NCBI GenBank assembly: GCA_002415135.1
Contig: DIBY01000023.1
Location: 141,467 to 205,466 of the forward strand
Direction of reading: 5' to 3'
DNA from: Flavobacteriales bacterium UBA5040
Lineage (GTDB): Bacteria > Bacteroidota > Bacteroidia > Flavobacteriales > Weeksellaceae
Length of the DNA: 64,000 nt
A program made the position numbers and the translations under genes. Every line of letters starts with the position of its first letter. The stretch's first letter is position 1. This document shows positions 9,765 through 17,238 of this stretch, piece by piece. Below the pieces are notes generated by a model. That model saw only the letters and a program-made list of their open reading frames with translations, was not told the origin of the DNA and searched no databases.

Positions 9765-10208
9765 TTAAAGTTGATCGAGTGTTTCTTTTATATGTAAAAT
9801 GTTTTTATCAAAAAGACTGGTATAAACACCAAACTTTCGCAATATCTCTTCATCATCTGTTTGTCGAAAGTCCTTGAGTTGATGTAAAATATATAATTCG
9901 CGTTCCATTTTTTCAATAATTTCTTCGAATCGTATTCTCATATGCTTTTCGTTGATCACAAAAAACCGTTTTCTTTCGTCGATCTTATTAAAGTCGTTGA
10001 TAATATTGAGATTTAAAAGTAAGTTGAGATTTGAAGAAACTGAACTTTTACTCGCGCAGAAAATCTCTACAAACTCGTCAAAGGAAACCCCTTCCCGATC
10101 AAAATCAAATATTAAATAGGAATAAATTTTCGCAGCTAGGGGCGGTAAATGGAAGGCTTCTCCATAAAATTTAACCATTTCGCGAAAAATTTCTTTATCG
10201 ATTTTCAT
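9765..10208 (-). CDS. GbsR/MarR-type winged-helix regulator of the efflux operon
   Basis: A 147-residue transcription factor. The sequence PLAAKIYSYLIF, then SFDEFVEIFCASKSSVSSNLNLLLNL (recognition helix near residues 48-62), and the winged DERKRFFVI segment fit the GbsR branch of the MarR superfamily. It is the first gene of the efflux operon, 62 bases before the adaptor, so local repression of the pump is likely (inference from order). I place the start at the ATG at 10208, not the in-frame TTG at 10223: a -7 element at 10232-10239 puts the transcript start near 10227, leaving room only for the ATG. A perfect palindrome upstream is a likely operator. Confidence 0.88.
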   Translation of the reverse strand: MKIDKEIFREMVKFYGEAFHLPPLAAKIYSYLIFDFDREGVSFDEFVEIFCASKSSVSSNLNLLLNLNIINDFNKIDERKRFFVINEKHMRIRFEEIIEKMERELYILHQLKDFRQTDDEEILRKFGVYTSLFDKNILHIKETLDQL

Positions 10209-10231
10209 TGGTGAACTTAACAATTAACTTG

Positions 10232-10258
10232 CAAAACTACATCTTAGTTCTGAACTAA
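10232..10258 (-). promoter_or_regulatory. Efflux operon promoter with palindromic operator candidate
   Basis: On the minus strand TAGTTTTG (10232-10239) matches the TAnnTTTG -7 element. Directly upstream, between the -7 and -33 positions, is a perfect inverted repeat TTAGTTC-N-GAACTAA (10244-10258). A protein bound there would block RNA polymerase, as expected for autorepression by the GbsR/MarR product. The -33 box is not obvious. Confidence 0.6.
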
Positions 10259-10386
10259 ACGAACCAAACCTAAACTTTAAGACTTTTTTATGATATTCAT
10301 AACATTATTTAATGTTAATGAGAATAGTGAAAAATTACATTATGCCGAAAAGTTGCAGCTGTTATCGGATTACAATTAAAATTCAT

Positions 10387-10394
10387 TAATTTTG
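10387..10394 (+). promoter_or_regulatory. -7 element four bases before the SUI1 gene start
   Basis: TAATTTTG is a full match to TAnnTTTG, but only four bases (GTAG) separate it from the ATG at 10399. The expected transcript start falls on the ATG itself, so the mRNA may be leaderless. No -33 TTG was found. Confidence 0.45.
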
Positions 10395-10398
10395 GTAG

Positions 10399-10722
10399 AT
10401 GGATTTAAGAGATCAACTTAAGAATATGTTCCCTGAGCACGAAGAGCAGGATTTTGAAATGCCGGTAGAAAAATTCGTGCAGATAGAACCGCTCGTCTGT
10501 AAATTTGAAAAAAAAGGCAGACACGGGAAACCTGTTACATTGGTTGAAGGTTTTGAAGGAAACGATGAGGAGCTTAAAAAGATTTCAAAAAAAATTAAAA
10601 CAACGTTAGGAATTGGTGGATCAGAAAAAGATGGAATTATCATTATTCAAGGTGATAACCGTGATAAGATCATGGTGATCCTAAAAGAGATGGGATATAA
10701 GACAAAGAGAGTTGGAGGATAA
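10399..10722 (+). CDS. SUI1/eIF1-like translation factor (YciH family)
   Basis: A 107-residue bacterial homologue of eukaryotic eIF1. The C-terminal domain has the SUI1 hallmarks GRHGKPVTLVEGF (near residue 40) and TLGIGGSEKDGIIIIQGDN (near 70-88), followed by a final helix and KRVGG. The N-terminal 30 residues are acidic and probably flexible. In bacteria the family (YciH in E. coli) is thought to affect initiation fidelity, but its role is poorly defined. It is monocistronic, and its promoter -7 element abuts the ATG. Normal length for the family. Confidence 0.92.
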   Translation: MDLRDQLKNMFPEHEEQDFEMPVEKFVQIEPLVCKFEKKGRHGKPVTLVEGFEGNDEELKKISKKIKTTLGIGGSEKDGIIIIQGDNRDKIMVILKEMGYKTKRVGG

Positions 10723-10740
10723 AATCAGACTAATAGATGA

Positions 10741-10969
10741 TGCTCCGCTTCGCTGAATGATGAAAGATTATCGACTTAGTTAATAAGATAAAATATGCAC
10801 ACCCGAATCTGCAGCCAGACTTGAACGGAGCTCTTTTTAACGGAACGAAGTGGAGTGAAAAAAGCGGGAGTGGAAGGCGGAAATGTCTGCCCCAAAATAA
10901 TGAAAAATAAAAGATTCGGCTTCGCTAAATGTCTGCCCAAATAATAATTTAAAAAATAAAAAATAGACT
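10741..10969. repeat. Intergenic segment with imperfect repeats and a large dyad
   Basis: This non-coding interval has a different texture from other gaps. A segment at about 10802-10893 can fold: GCCAGAC near 10814 faces GTCTGCC near 10885, with an inner GCTCTTTTT facing AAAAAAGCG. The phrase AAATGTCTGCCC followed by an A/T-rich stretch occurs twice (10881 and 10927), and GCTTCGCT occurs twice (10747 and 10919). The GCGGGAGTGGAAGGCGG core resembles a recurrent intergenic element I recall from Flavobacteriia genomes; that recollection is unverified. No gene is visible. Confidence 0.5.
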
Positions 10970-11824
10970 ATGCTTAATAAATTAGCTGCATCAGAATTGG
11001 TGCTCAATGACGACGGAAGTGTTTATCACCTGAACTTATTGCCAGAAGATATTGCAGGAAAAATTATGTTGGTTGGTGATCCTGACCGAGTTCCAAAGGT
11101 TTCAAAATACTTTGACAAAATTGAAGTCAAAAAAAATAAAAGAGAATTTTATACGCATACCGGAACTTTGCGTGGTGAAAGAATCACAGTAATGTCCACT
11201 GGAATTGGGACTGAAAACATTGATATCGTGATGAACGAGTTGGATGCTTTGGTGAATATCGATTTGAAAAATAAGGAATTTAAAACCGGTCATACTGCTT
11301 TGGAATTATTTAGAATGGGAACTTGCGGAAGTGTAAATCCCGATGTGGAAGTTGACAATATGTTGGTGACTGAAAACGTGGTTGGTTTGGATGGTTTGCT
11401 GCATTTCTATCAGGATTATGAGTTTGAAAATGAATTCTCCCGAAACTTCATGGCGAAATTCCCGTACGAGAAAATTAAACCGATGTTGTATTTTTCTGAT
11501 TGGTCTAAAGAAATGGGCGAATATTATAAGGATGCAAAATACCACGGTAATACGGCAACATTCCCTGGTTTTTATGCGCCACAAGGACGTCAGCTTCGTT
11601 TGAAAGCGCTTGATGATCAGTTTTTGGAAACACTAAATGATTTAGGCGTGACTAATTTCGAGATGGAAACTTCGGCGATCTATGGTCTTTCTAAATTGTT
11701 AGGACATAAAGCGATTACGGTAAATTCTGTGATTGCCAACAGAAGAAGAGGCGAATTTTCTGCGGATCACGCTGCTTCTGAAAGAAATATGATCGAGTGG
11801 GTTTTGGATCGGATTATTAAATAA
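10970..11824 (+). CDS. Nucleoside phosphorylase, uridine phosphorylase-like
   Basis: A 284-residue member of the PNP/UDP phosphorylase family, which splits nucleosides with phosphate to give a free base and (deoxy)ribose-1-phosphate for salvage. The phosphate-binding GDPDRVPKV is near residue 37, followed by the STGIGTENIDIVMNELDAL segment near 83 and the nucleoside-site NFEMETSAIYGL near 227, whose Glu-Met-Glu contacts the ribose. The sequence is closest in feel to Udp, but base specificity cannot be settled by eye; flavobacterial homologues carry varied labels. It stands alone and is closed by a strong terminator shared with tag. Confidence 0.82.
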   Translation: MLNKLAASELVLNDDGSVYHLNLLPEDIAGKIMLVGDPDRVPKVSKYFDKIEVKKNKREFYTHTGTLRGERITVMSTGIGTENIDIVMNELDALVNIDLKNKEFKTGHTALELFRMGTCGSVNPDVEVDNMLVTENVVGLDGLLHFYQDYEFENEFSRNFMAKFPYEKIKPMLYFSDWSKEMGEYYKDAKYHGNTATFPGFYAPQGRQLRLKALDDQFLETLNDLGVTNFEMETSAIYGLSKLLGHKAITVNSVIANRRRGEFSADHAASERNMIEWVLDRIIK

Positions 11825-11849
11825 TTCATTCAGAGAAATATTATATTAA

Positions 11850-11880
11850 TGCGGCTAAATTTTAGCCGCACTTTTTATTT
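11850..11880 (+). terminator. Terminator of the nucleoside phosphorylase gene
   Basis: A perfect hairpin, TGCGGCTAAA pairing with TTTAGCCGCA (11850-11870), is followed by CTTTTTATTT. It overlaps the stop codon of the convergent tag gene and may act in both directions. Confidence 0.85.
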
Positions 11881-12429
11881 ACAATGACAATCAACCAAAT
11901 GATCATTCACCATTCCCGTCGCTTGCATGTACGCATACATGACGGTTGATCCCAGAAATTTGAATCCTCTTTTCTTTAAATCTTTTGATAAAGAATCTGA
12001 AATTTCAGTCGTTGCAGGGACGTCGCTTAAAGTTTTTGGGTGATTGACAATTGGCTTTCCATCGACGAAATTCCAAATATATTTTGAAAAACTACCGAAT
12101 TCTTTTTGTACTTCCTGAAATCTTTCGGCGTTATTAATAGTGGCTAAAATCTTTAACCTGTTTCTTATAATTCCAGCGTTATTCATTAACTCTTCAACCT
12201 TACCTTCAGAATAGTTTGCGATTTTTTTATAATTAAATTGATCAAAAGCTTCGGCGAAATTTTCTCGCTTCTTTAAAATCGTATACCAGGAAAGTCCAGC
12301 TTGAAAACTTTCTAAAACCAGAAACTCAAAAATCGTTTCATCACCATCAACTGGCTTCCCCCATTCTTCATCATGATATTTTCTGTAGAGATCATCTTTT
12401 TCGCTCCAGCCGCACCGTATAATTTCCAT
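11875..12429 (-). CDS. tag: DNA-3-methyladenine glycosylase I
   Basis: Tag removes 3-methyladenine from alkylated DNA as the first step of base excision repair. The 184 residues match the family length. The N-terminus RCGWSEKDDLYRKYHDEEWG includes the zinc-ligand Cys and His; the second ligand pair is in the C-terminal MVNDHLVDCHCK. The conserved FEFLVLESFQAGLSWYTIL segment that forms the base pocket is at about residues 31-49. Its promoter has a -7 element at 12446-12453 and the gene is single, convergent with the nucleoside phosphorylase gene. Confidence 0.96.
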   Translation of the reverse strand: MEIIRCGWSEKDDLYRKYHDEEWGKPVDGDETIFEFLVLESFQAGLSWYTILKKRENFAEAFDQFNYKKIANYSEGKVEELMNNAGIIRNRLKILATINNAERFQEVQKEFGSFSKYIWNFVDGKPIVNHPKTLSDVPATTEISDSLSKDLKKRGFKFLGSTVMYAYMQATGMVNDHLVDCHCK

Positions 12430-12445
12430 TTGTAAAAGTTTCGAG

Positions 12446-12453
12446 CAAAAATA
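12446..12453 (-). promoter_or_regulatory. -7 element for tag
   Basis: Reads TATTTTTG on the minus strand, a full match to TAnnTTTG, 16 bases before the tag ATG. No -33 box at standard spacing. Confidence 0.5.
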
Positions 12454-12546
12454 GAATAATCATTACAAAAACTTACTTTATTCATAAGAATTCGTTTTTA
12501 TTTTAAGAAAACTTTATAATATGTTTAACATAGTGTTATGGATTTT

Positions 12547-12561
12547 AGGAACGGAACTTGC
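12547..12561 (+). promoter_or_regulatory. Sigma-54-like promoter of the small amphipathic protein gene
   Basis: AGGAACG-GAAC-TTGC has the -24 GG and -12 GC exactly ten bases apart, close to the sigma-54 consensus TGGCACG-N4-TTGC. It predicts a transcript start near 12573 and a leader of about 53 bases. A second small stress-type gene (19046) carries a related element. Confidence 0.5.
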
Positions 12562-12625
12562 AACTTCATATAATATCAAATTAAATTTTTTCAATCACTA
12601 AATATTAACATTAAAAATTATCATT

Positions 12626-12892
12626 ATGGACAGACAAGATTATAACAAAGCAGAAGACGCAGTTAATGAAACTAAATGGACTGTAAACGATTATGCTGAT
12701 AGAGCGAAAGATTATATCCGCGAGCAAAGAGACAAAAACACAGAACCAACAGCAGACGGCTGGATGGAAAGAGCAAAAGACAATGTATCCGATGCTTGGG
12801 AAGACACAAAAGATGCTGCCTCTGACGCTTGGGAAAAAACCAAAGACTGGTCCGAAGATGCAAAAGCTGAAGTTAGAAAAGCAACTAACTAA
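12626..12892 (+). CDS. Small LEA/CsbD-like amphipathic protein
   Basis: An 88-residue, highly charged protein without signal peptide or membrane segment. Its second half repeats an 11-residue amphipathic pattern (KDNVSDAWEDT, KDAASDAWEKT, KDWSEDAKAEV), like late-embryogenesis-abundant or CsbD-type stress proteins, which are often disordered until they meet membranes or dry out. The exact family is not certain. It is monocistronic, has a sigma-54-like promoter and a good terminator, and so looks like a separately induced stress gene. The ATG is preceded by an A/T-rich leader. Confidence 0.75.
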   Translation: MDRQDYNKAEDAVNETKWTVNDYADRAKDYIREQRDKNTEPTADGWMERAKDNVSDAWEDTKDAASDAWEKTKDWSEDAKAEVRKATN

Positions 12893-12913
12893 GCACTCCT
12901 ATATATAAGAAAG

Positions 12914-12942
12914 AGAGTCGTATTTTGTACGGCTCTTTTTTT
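12914..12942 (+). terminator. Terminator of the small amphipathic protein gene
   Basis: AGAGTCGTA pairs with TACGGCTCT (one G-T pair) around a short loop, 12914-12936, followed by seven T residues. Confidence 0.85.
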
Positions 12943-12966
12943 ATGCAATAAACAATAAAAATTTTT

Positions 12967-12974
12967 TAAATTTG
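12967..12974 (+). promoter_or_regulatory. -7 element for fabI
   Basis: TAAATTTG, a full TAnnTTTG match, ends 15 bases before the fabI ATG. The in-frame TTG at 12972 lies inside this element, which argues against it as a start codon. Confidence 0.5.
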
Positions 12975-12989
12975 TCTAAAATTAAGATT

Positions 12990-13802
12990 ATGTCACACGG
13001 ATTACTAAAAGGTAAAAAAGGAATTATATTCGGAGCTCTGAACGATCAGTCGATTGCTTGGAAAGTTGCAGAACGATGTCATGAAGAAGGTGCAGAATTT
13101 ATTCTTTCTAATGCTCCTATCGCAATGAGAATGGGCGAAATTGATGAACTGGCAAAAAAGACCGGCTCAGATGTTATTCCTGCAGATGCAACTTCTGTTG
13201 AAGATTTGGACAAACTATTTGCTCATGCTGAAGAAAAATATGGCAAGATCGATTTCATTCTTCATTCTATTGGAATGTCTGTAAACATTAGAAAAGGTAA
13301 GTCTTACACTGATCTTAATTACGATTTCTTAGAAAAAGGCTGGGACGTTTCTTCGGTTTCTTTCCATAAAGTGATGAAAGCCGCTTGGGATAGAGATATT
13401 ATGAACGAATGGGGTTCAATTTTAGCCTTAACTTATATTGCTGCACAACGCGTATTCCCAAATTACGGTGATATGGCAGACAACAAATCCTATTTGGAAA
13501 GTATCGCCAGAAGTTTCGGATATTATTGGGGCGACAGAAAAGTGCGTGTCAATACCATTTCTCAATCTCCGGTAATGACTAAAGCTGGGGCTGGTGTAAA
13601 AGGAATTAGCGGATTCTTCAACTTCGCAGATAGCATGTCGCCACTTGGAAATGCTGATGCTTTGGATTGTGCCAACTACTGTGTAAGCATGTTCTCTGAT
13701 TTAACCAGAAAGGTAACCATGCAGAATCTTTTTCACGATGGAGGTTTCAGTAAAACTGGAGTTTCGCAAAAGATTGTAGATAAATTTGAAGATTTAGAAT
13801 AA
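12990..13802 (+). CDS. fabI: Enoyl-ACP reductase FabI
   Basis: FabI performs the last, NADH-dependent reduction of each fatty-acid elongation cycle. The 270-residue SDR-fold protein carries the cofactor loop GIIFGALNDQSIAW, and the catalytic residues align with E. coli FabI: Tyr in LTYIAAQ, Tyr in PNYGDMA and Lys in DNKSYLES. The C-terminal NLFHDGGFS is also typical. I start at the ATG at 12990 rather than the in-frame TTG 18 bases upstream, because the TTG overlaps the -7 element. It is a single-gene unit with its own promoter and terminator. Confidence 0.96.
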   Translation: MSHGLLKGKKGIIFGALNDQSIAWKVAERCHEEGAEFILSNAPIAMRMGEIDELAKKTGSDVIPADATSVEDLDKLFAHAEEKYGKIDFILHSIGMSVNIRKGKSYTDLNYDFLEKGWDVSSVSFHKVMKAAWDRDIMNEWGSILALTYIAAQRVFPNYGDMADNKSYLESIARSFGYYWGDRKVRVNTISQSPVMTKAGAGVKGISGFFNFADSMSPLGNADALDCANYCVSMFSDLTRKVTMQNLFHDGGFSKTGVSQKIVDKFEDLE

Positions 13803-13825
13803 CTAAATTTTTAGTTGAAATATAA

Positions 13826-13861
13826 AATCCGTCTCGTAAACATAACGAGACGGATTTTTTT
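13826..13861. terminator. Terminator between fabI and the M28 peptidase gene
   Basis: A perfect 12-bp stem, AATCCGTCTCGT (13826-13837) with ACGAGACGGATT (13845-13856), is followed by seven T residues on the plus strand. On the minus strand a weaker T-rich tail follows, so it may serve the convergent peptidase gene too. Confidence 0.88.
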
Positions 13862-15203
13862 ATCGGAATACTTTCGGATTTACGGGTAAACTTTCATTAC
13901 CAGTTGCAGAAATACTTTGTACTGCAAAAATAAAATTATCTTTAGAAAGCGGGACGGTGTAAGAAGTTTCAGTAGTGAAAATTTTATGCGTCCAGACCGA
14001 TTGATCTGTTTCTCGGTAAAGAACATGGTAACCTTTTACTTTTCCTGTTTTAGGTTTTTCCCAATTAAGCTTGGTAGAATTTGAAAGTTCTTTCACATCC
14101 ATTAAAACATTTACAGGTTGTGGAGTTGACTTGGCTATACTTGCCAAAACTGCAACATTCACAGCAGTATTGGTTTTCAAATAATCAAAATCCATGAACT
14201 TCATTAGATCGCCGAACTCTTTATTATTTTCACTCCGAATATCTTGATGTTGATGATCGTAGTTTTCGTAATAATCCGTTAAGCGAACTGCGGTAAATCC
14301 ACTATTCACAAATGGAGTATGATCGCCTCCACGTAGAAAACGGTCGTTTCGATAGATCAGTTTGATATCGATATTCTTCACATACTTTTCGCCGATTTCT
14401 TTTACATATCTGGCCAATTGTCGCGCATTACCGTCATTTTCTAAACCAAGATTTCTTATTTTAGCTGCAGACTTGTCAGTTTCAAAGGCAGACAATCCTT
14501 CGCTGAAAACTCGTAGTTTTGGAGTTCCATCATTTTTGGGTGCATCGAAACTGTTGTTGCCGATCATATCATTATTAAGGACCGCTTCTATTTCCCAATT
14601 TTCTGCCTTAGCCTTATCTGAAAGCATTTTTGCTCCTAATAAACCTTGTTCCTCGCCACTTACAGCCACGAATAAAATGCTCATCGGAAATTTTGATTTG
14701 CTTAAAACTCTTGCCGATTCAATCACTGCTGCTACTCCGCTCCCGTCATCATTCGCTCCCGGCGCATAATCGGTAGAATTCAATACATCTGAAACACGGG
14801 AATCCAAATGACCGGAAATAATAATGATTCGTTTATCTAAAGGATCTGTTCCCTTTAATAAACCGATGGCATTTCCAAGATTGGTTACTTTGTTAATCCG
14901 TTTTCCATCAGGTTGTAAATCTTCATTTTGTAAAAAGACTTCCATTCGTCCGTCTGTATTTTTCGCATAATTTCTGAATTTGGATAAAACCCAACTTCTC
15001 GCTGCTCCTATTCCTTTGTCTTTATCGGTGGTGGAACTCATGGTATGTCGGGTTCCGAAACTGACTAGTTTTTCAACATTCGCTTTTAAGGAATCTTTAC
15101 TCACTAATTTCACATAATCCGAAATCTCAGGATCCTTTTCCTGCTTCTGTGCATTCACGACGACGGAGAGCAATACGCTCAGGAAGAAAACTGATTTTTT
15201 CAT
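13860..15203 (-). CDS. Secreted M28-family zinc aminopeptidase
   Basis: A 447-residue exported protein with a Sec signal (MKKSVFFLSVLLSVVVNAQ). The M28 two-zinc centre is complete: IIISGHLDSR (His, Asp), GANDDGSGVA (bridging Asp), SGEEQGLLGA (general-base and ligand Glu), NDMIGN (Asp) and GGDHTPFVNSGF (His). A C-terminal domain of about 85 residues (KLNWEKPKTGKVKGYHVLYR) looks like a fibronectin type III module. It probably trims extracellular or periplasmic peptides. Its ATG overlaps the threonine aldolase TGA by four bases (ATGA), so the two are translationally coupled. Confidence 0.92.
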   Translation of the reverse strand: MKKSVFFLSVLLSVVVNAQKQEKDPEISDYVKLVSKDSLKANVEKLVSFGTRHTMSSTTDKDKGIGAARSWVLSKFRNYAKNTDGRMEVFLQNEDLQPDGKRINKVTNLGNAIGLLKGTDPLDKRIIIISGHLDSRVSDVLNSTDYAPGANDDGSGVAAVIESARVLSKSKFPMSILFVAVSGEEQGLLGAKMLSDKAKAENWEIEAVLNNDMIGNNSFDAPKNDGTPKLRVFSEGLSAFETDKSAAKIRNLGLENDGNARQLARYVKEIGEKYVKNIDIKLIYRNDRFLRGGDHTPFVNSGFTAVRLTDYYENYDHQHQDIRSENNKEFGDLMKFMDFDYLKTNTAVNVAVLASIAKSTPQPVNVLMDVKELSNSTKLNWEKPKTGKVKGYHVLYRETDQSVWTHKIFTTETSYTVPLSKDNFIFAVQSISATGNESLPVNPKVFR

Positions 15204-16231
15204 TTTAAATTTTTTATTTCTTTGATGAATTTTTCTATAATGTCATTGGAAGTTGCCCAGGAAGTAATTAAACGCACGGCAGACTTTTCTTCGCTTAATT
15301 TCTTCCAAACGTAAAAATCAAAGTTAACAGAAAGTCTGTCAATTTGGTTTGGATTTAAAATTGGAAATATCTGATTGGTAAAAGTTTCACATAGAAATTC
15401 ACACCCAATTTCCTGAAAGGCTTCCTTTATTTTCATTGCCTGCTGATTTGCATGTCTCGCGAGATCGAAATATAAATCGTCTTTCATCAATTCTTGAAAC
15501 TGAATTCCGAGCAAACGTCCTTTGGCAAGCATGGCGCCTTTTTGTTTCAAATGGAAAACGAATTCTTCCTGCAAGCTTTCGTTATTAATGATAATTGCTT
15601 CTCCAATTAAGGCTCCGTTTTTCGTTCCTCCTAAATAAAAAGCGTCGGTATATTTCCCAAAATCTTCTAAAGTCAGATCGTTGGTTTCGGCAGTTAAGGC
15701 ATGACCTAACCGTGCTCCATCAACAAATAAATATAGATCTTTCTCCTGACAGAATTGGTATAAATCCATCAATTCCTTTTTAGAGTAAATGGTTCCAACT
15801 TCTGTAGAATTAGAAATATAAACCATTTTTTGTTTCACCTGATGTGGCTTATTTTGGTGAACATCCAGAACTTTCTGAATATCCTCGGAATTGATTTTTC
15901 CATTACAGGTTTCAATAGCATGAACTTTATGACCTGTTGCTTCAATCGCGCCGCTTTCATTGGTGAAAATATGTCCAGTTGCTGCAGAAACGACGCTTTC
16001 GTGCGGTCGTAGAAATGCAGAAATAACGATAAGATTTGCTTGCGTTCCTCCTGAAACAAAAAAAACTTTCGCGTTAGGATTATTTATTTTTTGTTTGATA
16101 ATTTCGGCTGCACTTTCGGAATAATCATCCAGACCGTACCCATTTTGCTGAATGAGGTTGGATTGAATTAACGTTTCTAAAATTCGAGGATGCGCTCCTT
16201 CTGCGTAATCATTCTTCAAGGAATATTTCAT
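15200..16231 (-). CDS. ltaE: Low-specificity threonine aldolase-type PLP enzyme
   Basis: A 343-residue PLP enzyme of the beta-eliminating lyase/threonine aldolase family, which cleaves threonine to glycine and acetaldehyde. Family marks are FVSGGTQANL near residue 58, VDGARLGHAL near 170 and the PLP-lysine motif YLGGTKNGALIGEA near 200. It is the first gene of a two-gene operon with the M28 peptidase (ATGA overlap), which suggests a link between peptide breakdown and amino-acid use (inference). A serine- or beta-hydroxy-amino-acid-preferring relative is possible. Confidence 0.9.
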   Translation of the reverse strand: MKYSLKNDYAEGAHPRILETLIQSNLIQQNGYGLDDYSESAAEIIKQKINNPNAKVFFVSGGTQANLIVISAFLRPHESVVSAATGHIFTNESGAIEATGHKVHAIETCNGKINSEDIQKVLDVHQNKPHQVKQKMVYISNSTEVGTIYSKKELMDLYQFCQEKDLYLFVDGARLGHALTAETNDLTLEDFGKYTDAFYLGGTKNGALIGEAIIINNESLQEEFVFHLKQKGAMLAKGRLLGIQFQELMKDDLYFDLARHANQQAMKIKEAFQEIGCEFLCETFTNQIFPILNPNQIDRLSVNFDFYVWKKLSEEKSAVRLITSWATSNDIIEKFIKEIKNLK

Positions 16232-16441
16232 GGTATAAATTTAAAAAAATGGGTGAATATAACCACATGATTTGGGTGAAAATACCTTTGAACTCCATTT
16301 TTTTTGACACATCTTTGTTTCATCAAATTAACCAAATCAAAAACTAATAACCATTTTTAGCATCACTATTTTAAAGTACCTGTCATTAAACTGAATTTTA
16401 AAATAGAGGTCAATTTTCTTCATGTATTTTTATTTAAATGT

Positions 16442-16500
16442 AAGCGTGTAATTTATTACACGCTTTTATTTTGTTAGATTTGTAACATCAACAATCTAAC
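16442..16500 (+). promoter_or_regulatory. Promoter of the DtxR-type gene with two dyads
   Basis: A -7 element TAGATTTG lies at 16475-16482, with a weak -33 TTTA at 16452-16455 (19-base spacing). A perfect 10-bp inverted repeat AAGCGTGTAA-N4-TTACACGCTT (16442-16465) covers the -33 region, and a second one, GTTAGATT-N12-AATCTAAC (16473-16500), covers the -7 element and transcript start. The first dyad is followed by T-rich sequence and could also be read as a terminator, but no gene precedes it on this strand. Confidence 0.55.
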
Positions 16501-16502
16501 TT

Positions 16503-17156
16503 ATGATTTCACTTACTGAAGAAAACTATTTAAAAGCAATATTCCATCTAAGAAATGAAGATAATACGGTAACCGTTAACGAACTAAGTAAATTTTTAAA
16601 CGTCAAAATGCCAAGTGTAAACAATATGATGAAAAAGTTTGCACATAAAAAATGGGTGATCTATGAAAGCTATAAACCCTTAATAGTTACCCAAGAAGGA
16701 AACAAAGAAGCGGCCTTAATCGTTCGGAAACATAGGCTTACGGAAATGTTTTTGGTCGAGAAGATGAATTTCGGCTGGGAAAACGTTCATGAAATTGCGG
16801 AACAATTAGAACATGTACATTCCGAAATGTTTTTTGATAAGATGGATGAAATTTTAAAACATCCAAAATTTGATCCTCACGGAGAGCCTATCCCCGACAA
16901 AGATGGAAATATTCACGCTCAGGATTTAAAAAAGTTGAGCAACTGTAAAGTTGGCAGCAAAGTAATATTCAGTTCTGTCACCGTATCTGATGATAAATTC
17001 TTAAGTTATCTCAACAGTAAAAAGTTGGAATTAGGTAAGAAGTTAGAAATTTTAGAAATCGAGAAGTACGATCAATCGATGATCATCCTAAAAGACGACA
17101 AAACCACAATTACCCTAAGCAAGATGGTTTGCGACAAGATGTTGGTAAAGCAATAA
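16503..17156 (+). CDS. DtxR/MntR-family metal-dependent regulator
   Basis: A 217-residue iron- or manganese-responsive repressor. The N-terminal winged helix (SLTEENYLKAIFHL, then the recognition region SKFLNVKMPSVNNMMKKF) is typical. The dimer/metal-binding domain follows with KHRLTEMFLVEK and AEQLEHVHSEMFFDKMDE, containing the Glu/His metal ligands, and FDPHGEPIP. Residues 140-217 form the FeoA/SH3-like C-terminal domain. Iron (IdeR-like) or manganese (MntR-like) specificity cannot be decided. No transporter gene is next to it, so its targets are elsewhere; two dyads in its promoter suggest autoregulation. Confidence 0.9.
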   Translation: MISLTEENYLKAIFHLRNEDNTVTVNELSKFLNVKMPSVNNMMKKFAHKKWVIYESYKPLIVTQEGNKEAALIVRKHRLTEMFLVEKMNFGWENVHEIAEQLEHVHSEMFFDKMDEILKHPKFDPHGEPIPDKDGNIHAQDLKKLSNCKVGSKVIFSSVTVSDDKFLSYLNSKKLELGKKLEILEIEKYDQSMIILKDDKTTITLSKMVCDKMLVKQ

Positions 17157-17174
17157 ATTTCTACCCGCTCTATT

Positions 17175-17206
17175 TTTGGAAGATCAGACGAATTCCCTTA
17201 ACTTTG
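17175..17206 (+). promoter_or_regulatory. Promoter of pruA
   Basis: A -33 TTTG (17175-17178) and a -7 TAACTTTG (17199-17206) are separated by 20 bases, close to the Bacteroidota consensus. The predicted start is near 17211, 28 bases before the ATG. Confidence 0.65.
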
Positions 17207-17238
17207 TAACAATCTAAAAATCAATAAAAATTAAAAAT

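Noticed and set aside
12972..12989. In-frame TTG as an upstream start for fabI
   Set aside because: The TTG lies inside the TAAATTTG -7 element, so it would not be transcribed; the ATG at 12990 gives the usual FabI N-terminus.
14362..14769. A 135-codon open frame antisense to the M28 peptidase gene
   Set aside because: A shadow of a real gene; the residues are dominated by Ser/Leu/Pro from the complement of conserved codons and no motif is present.
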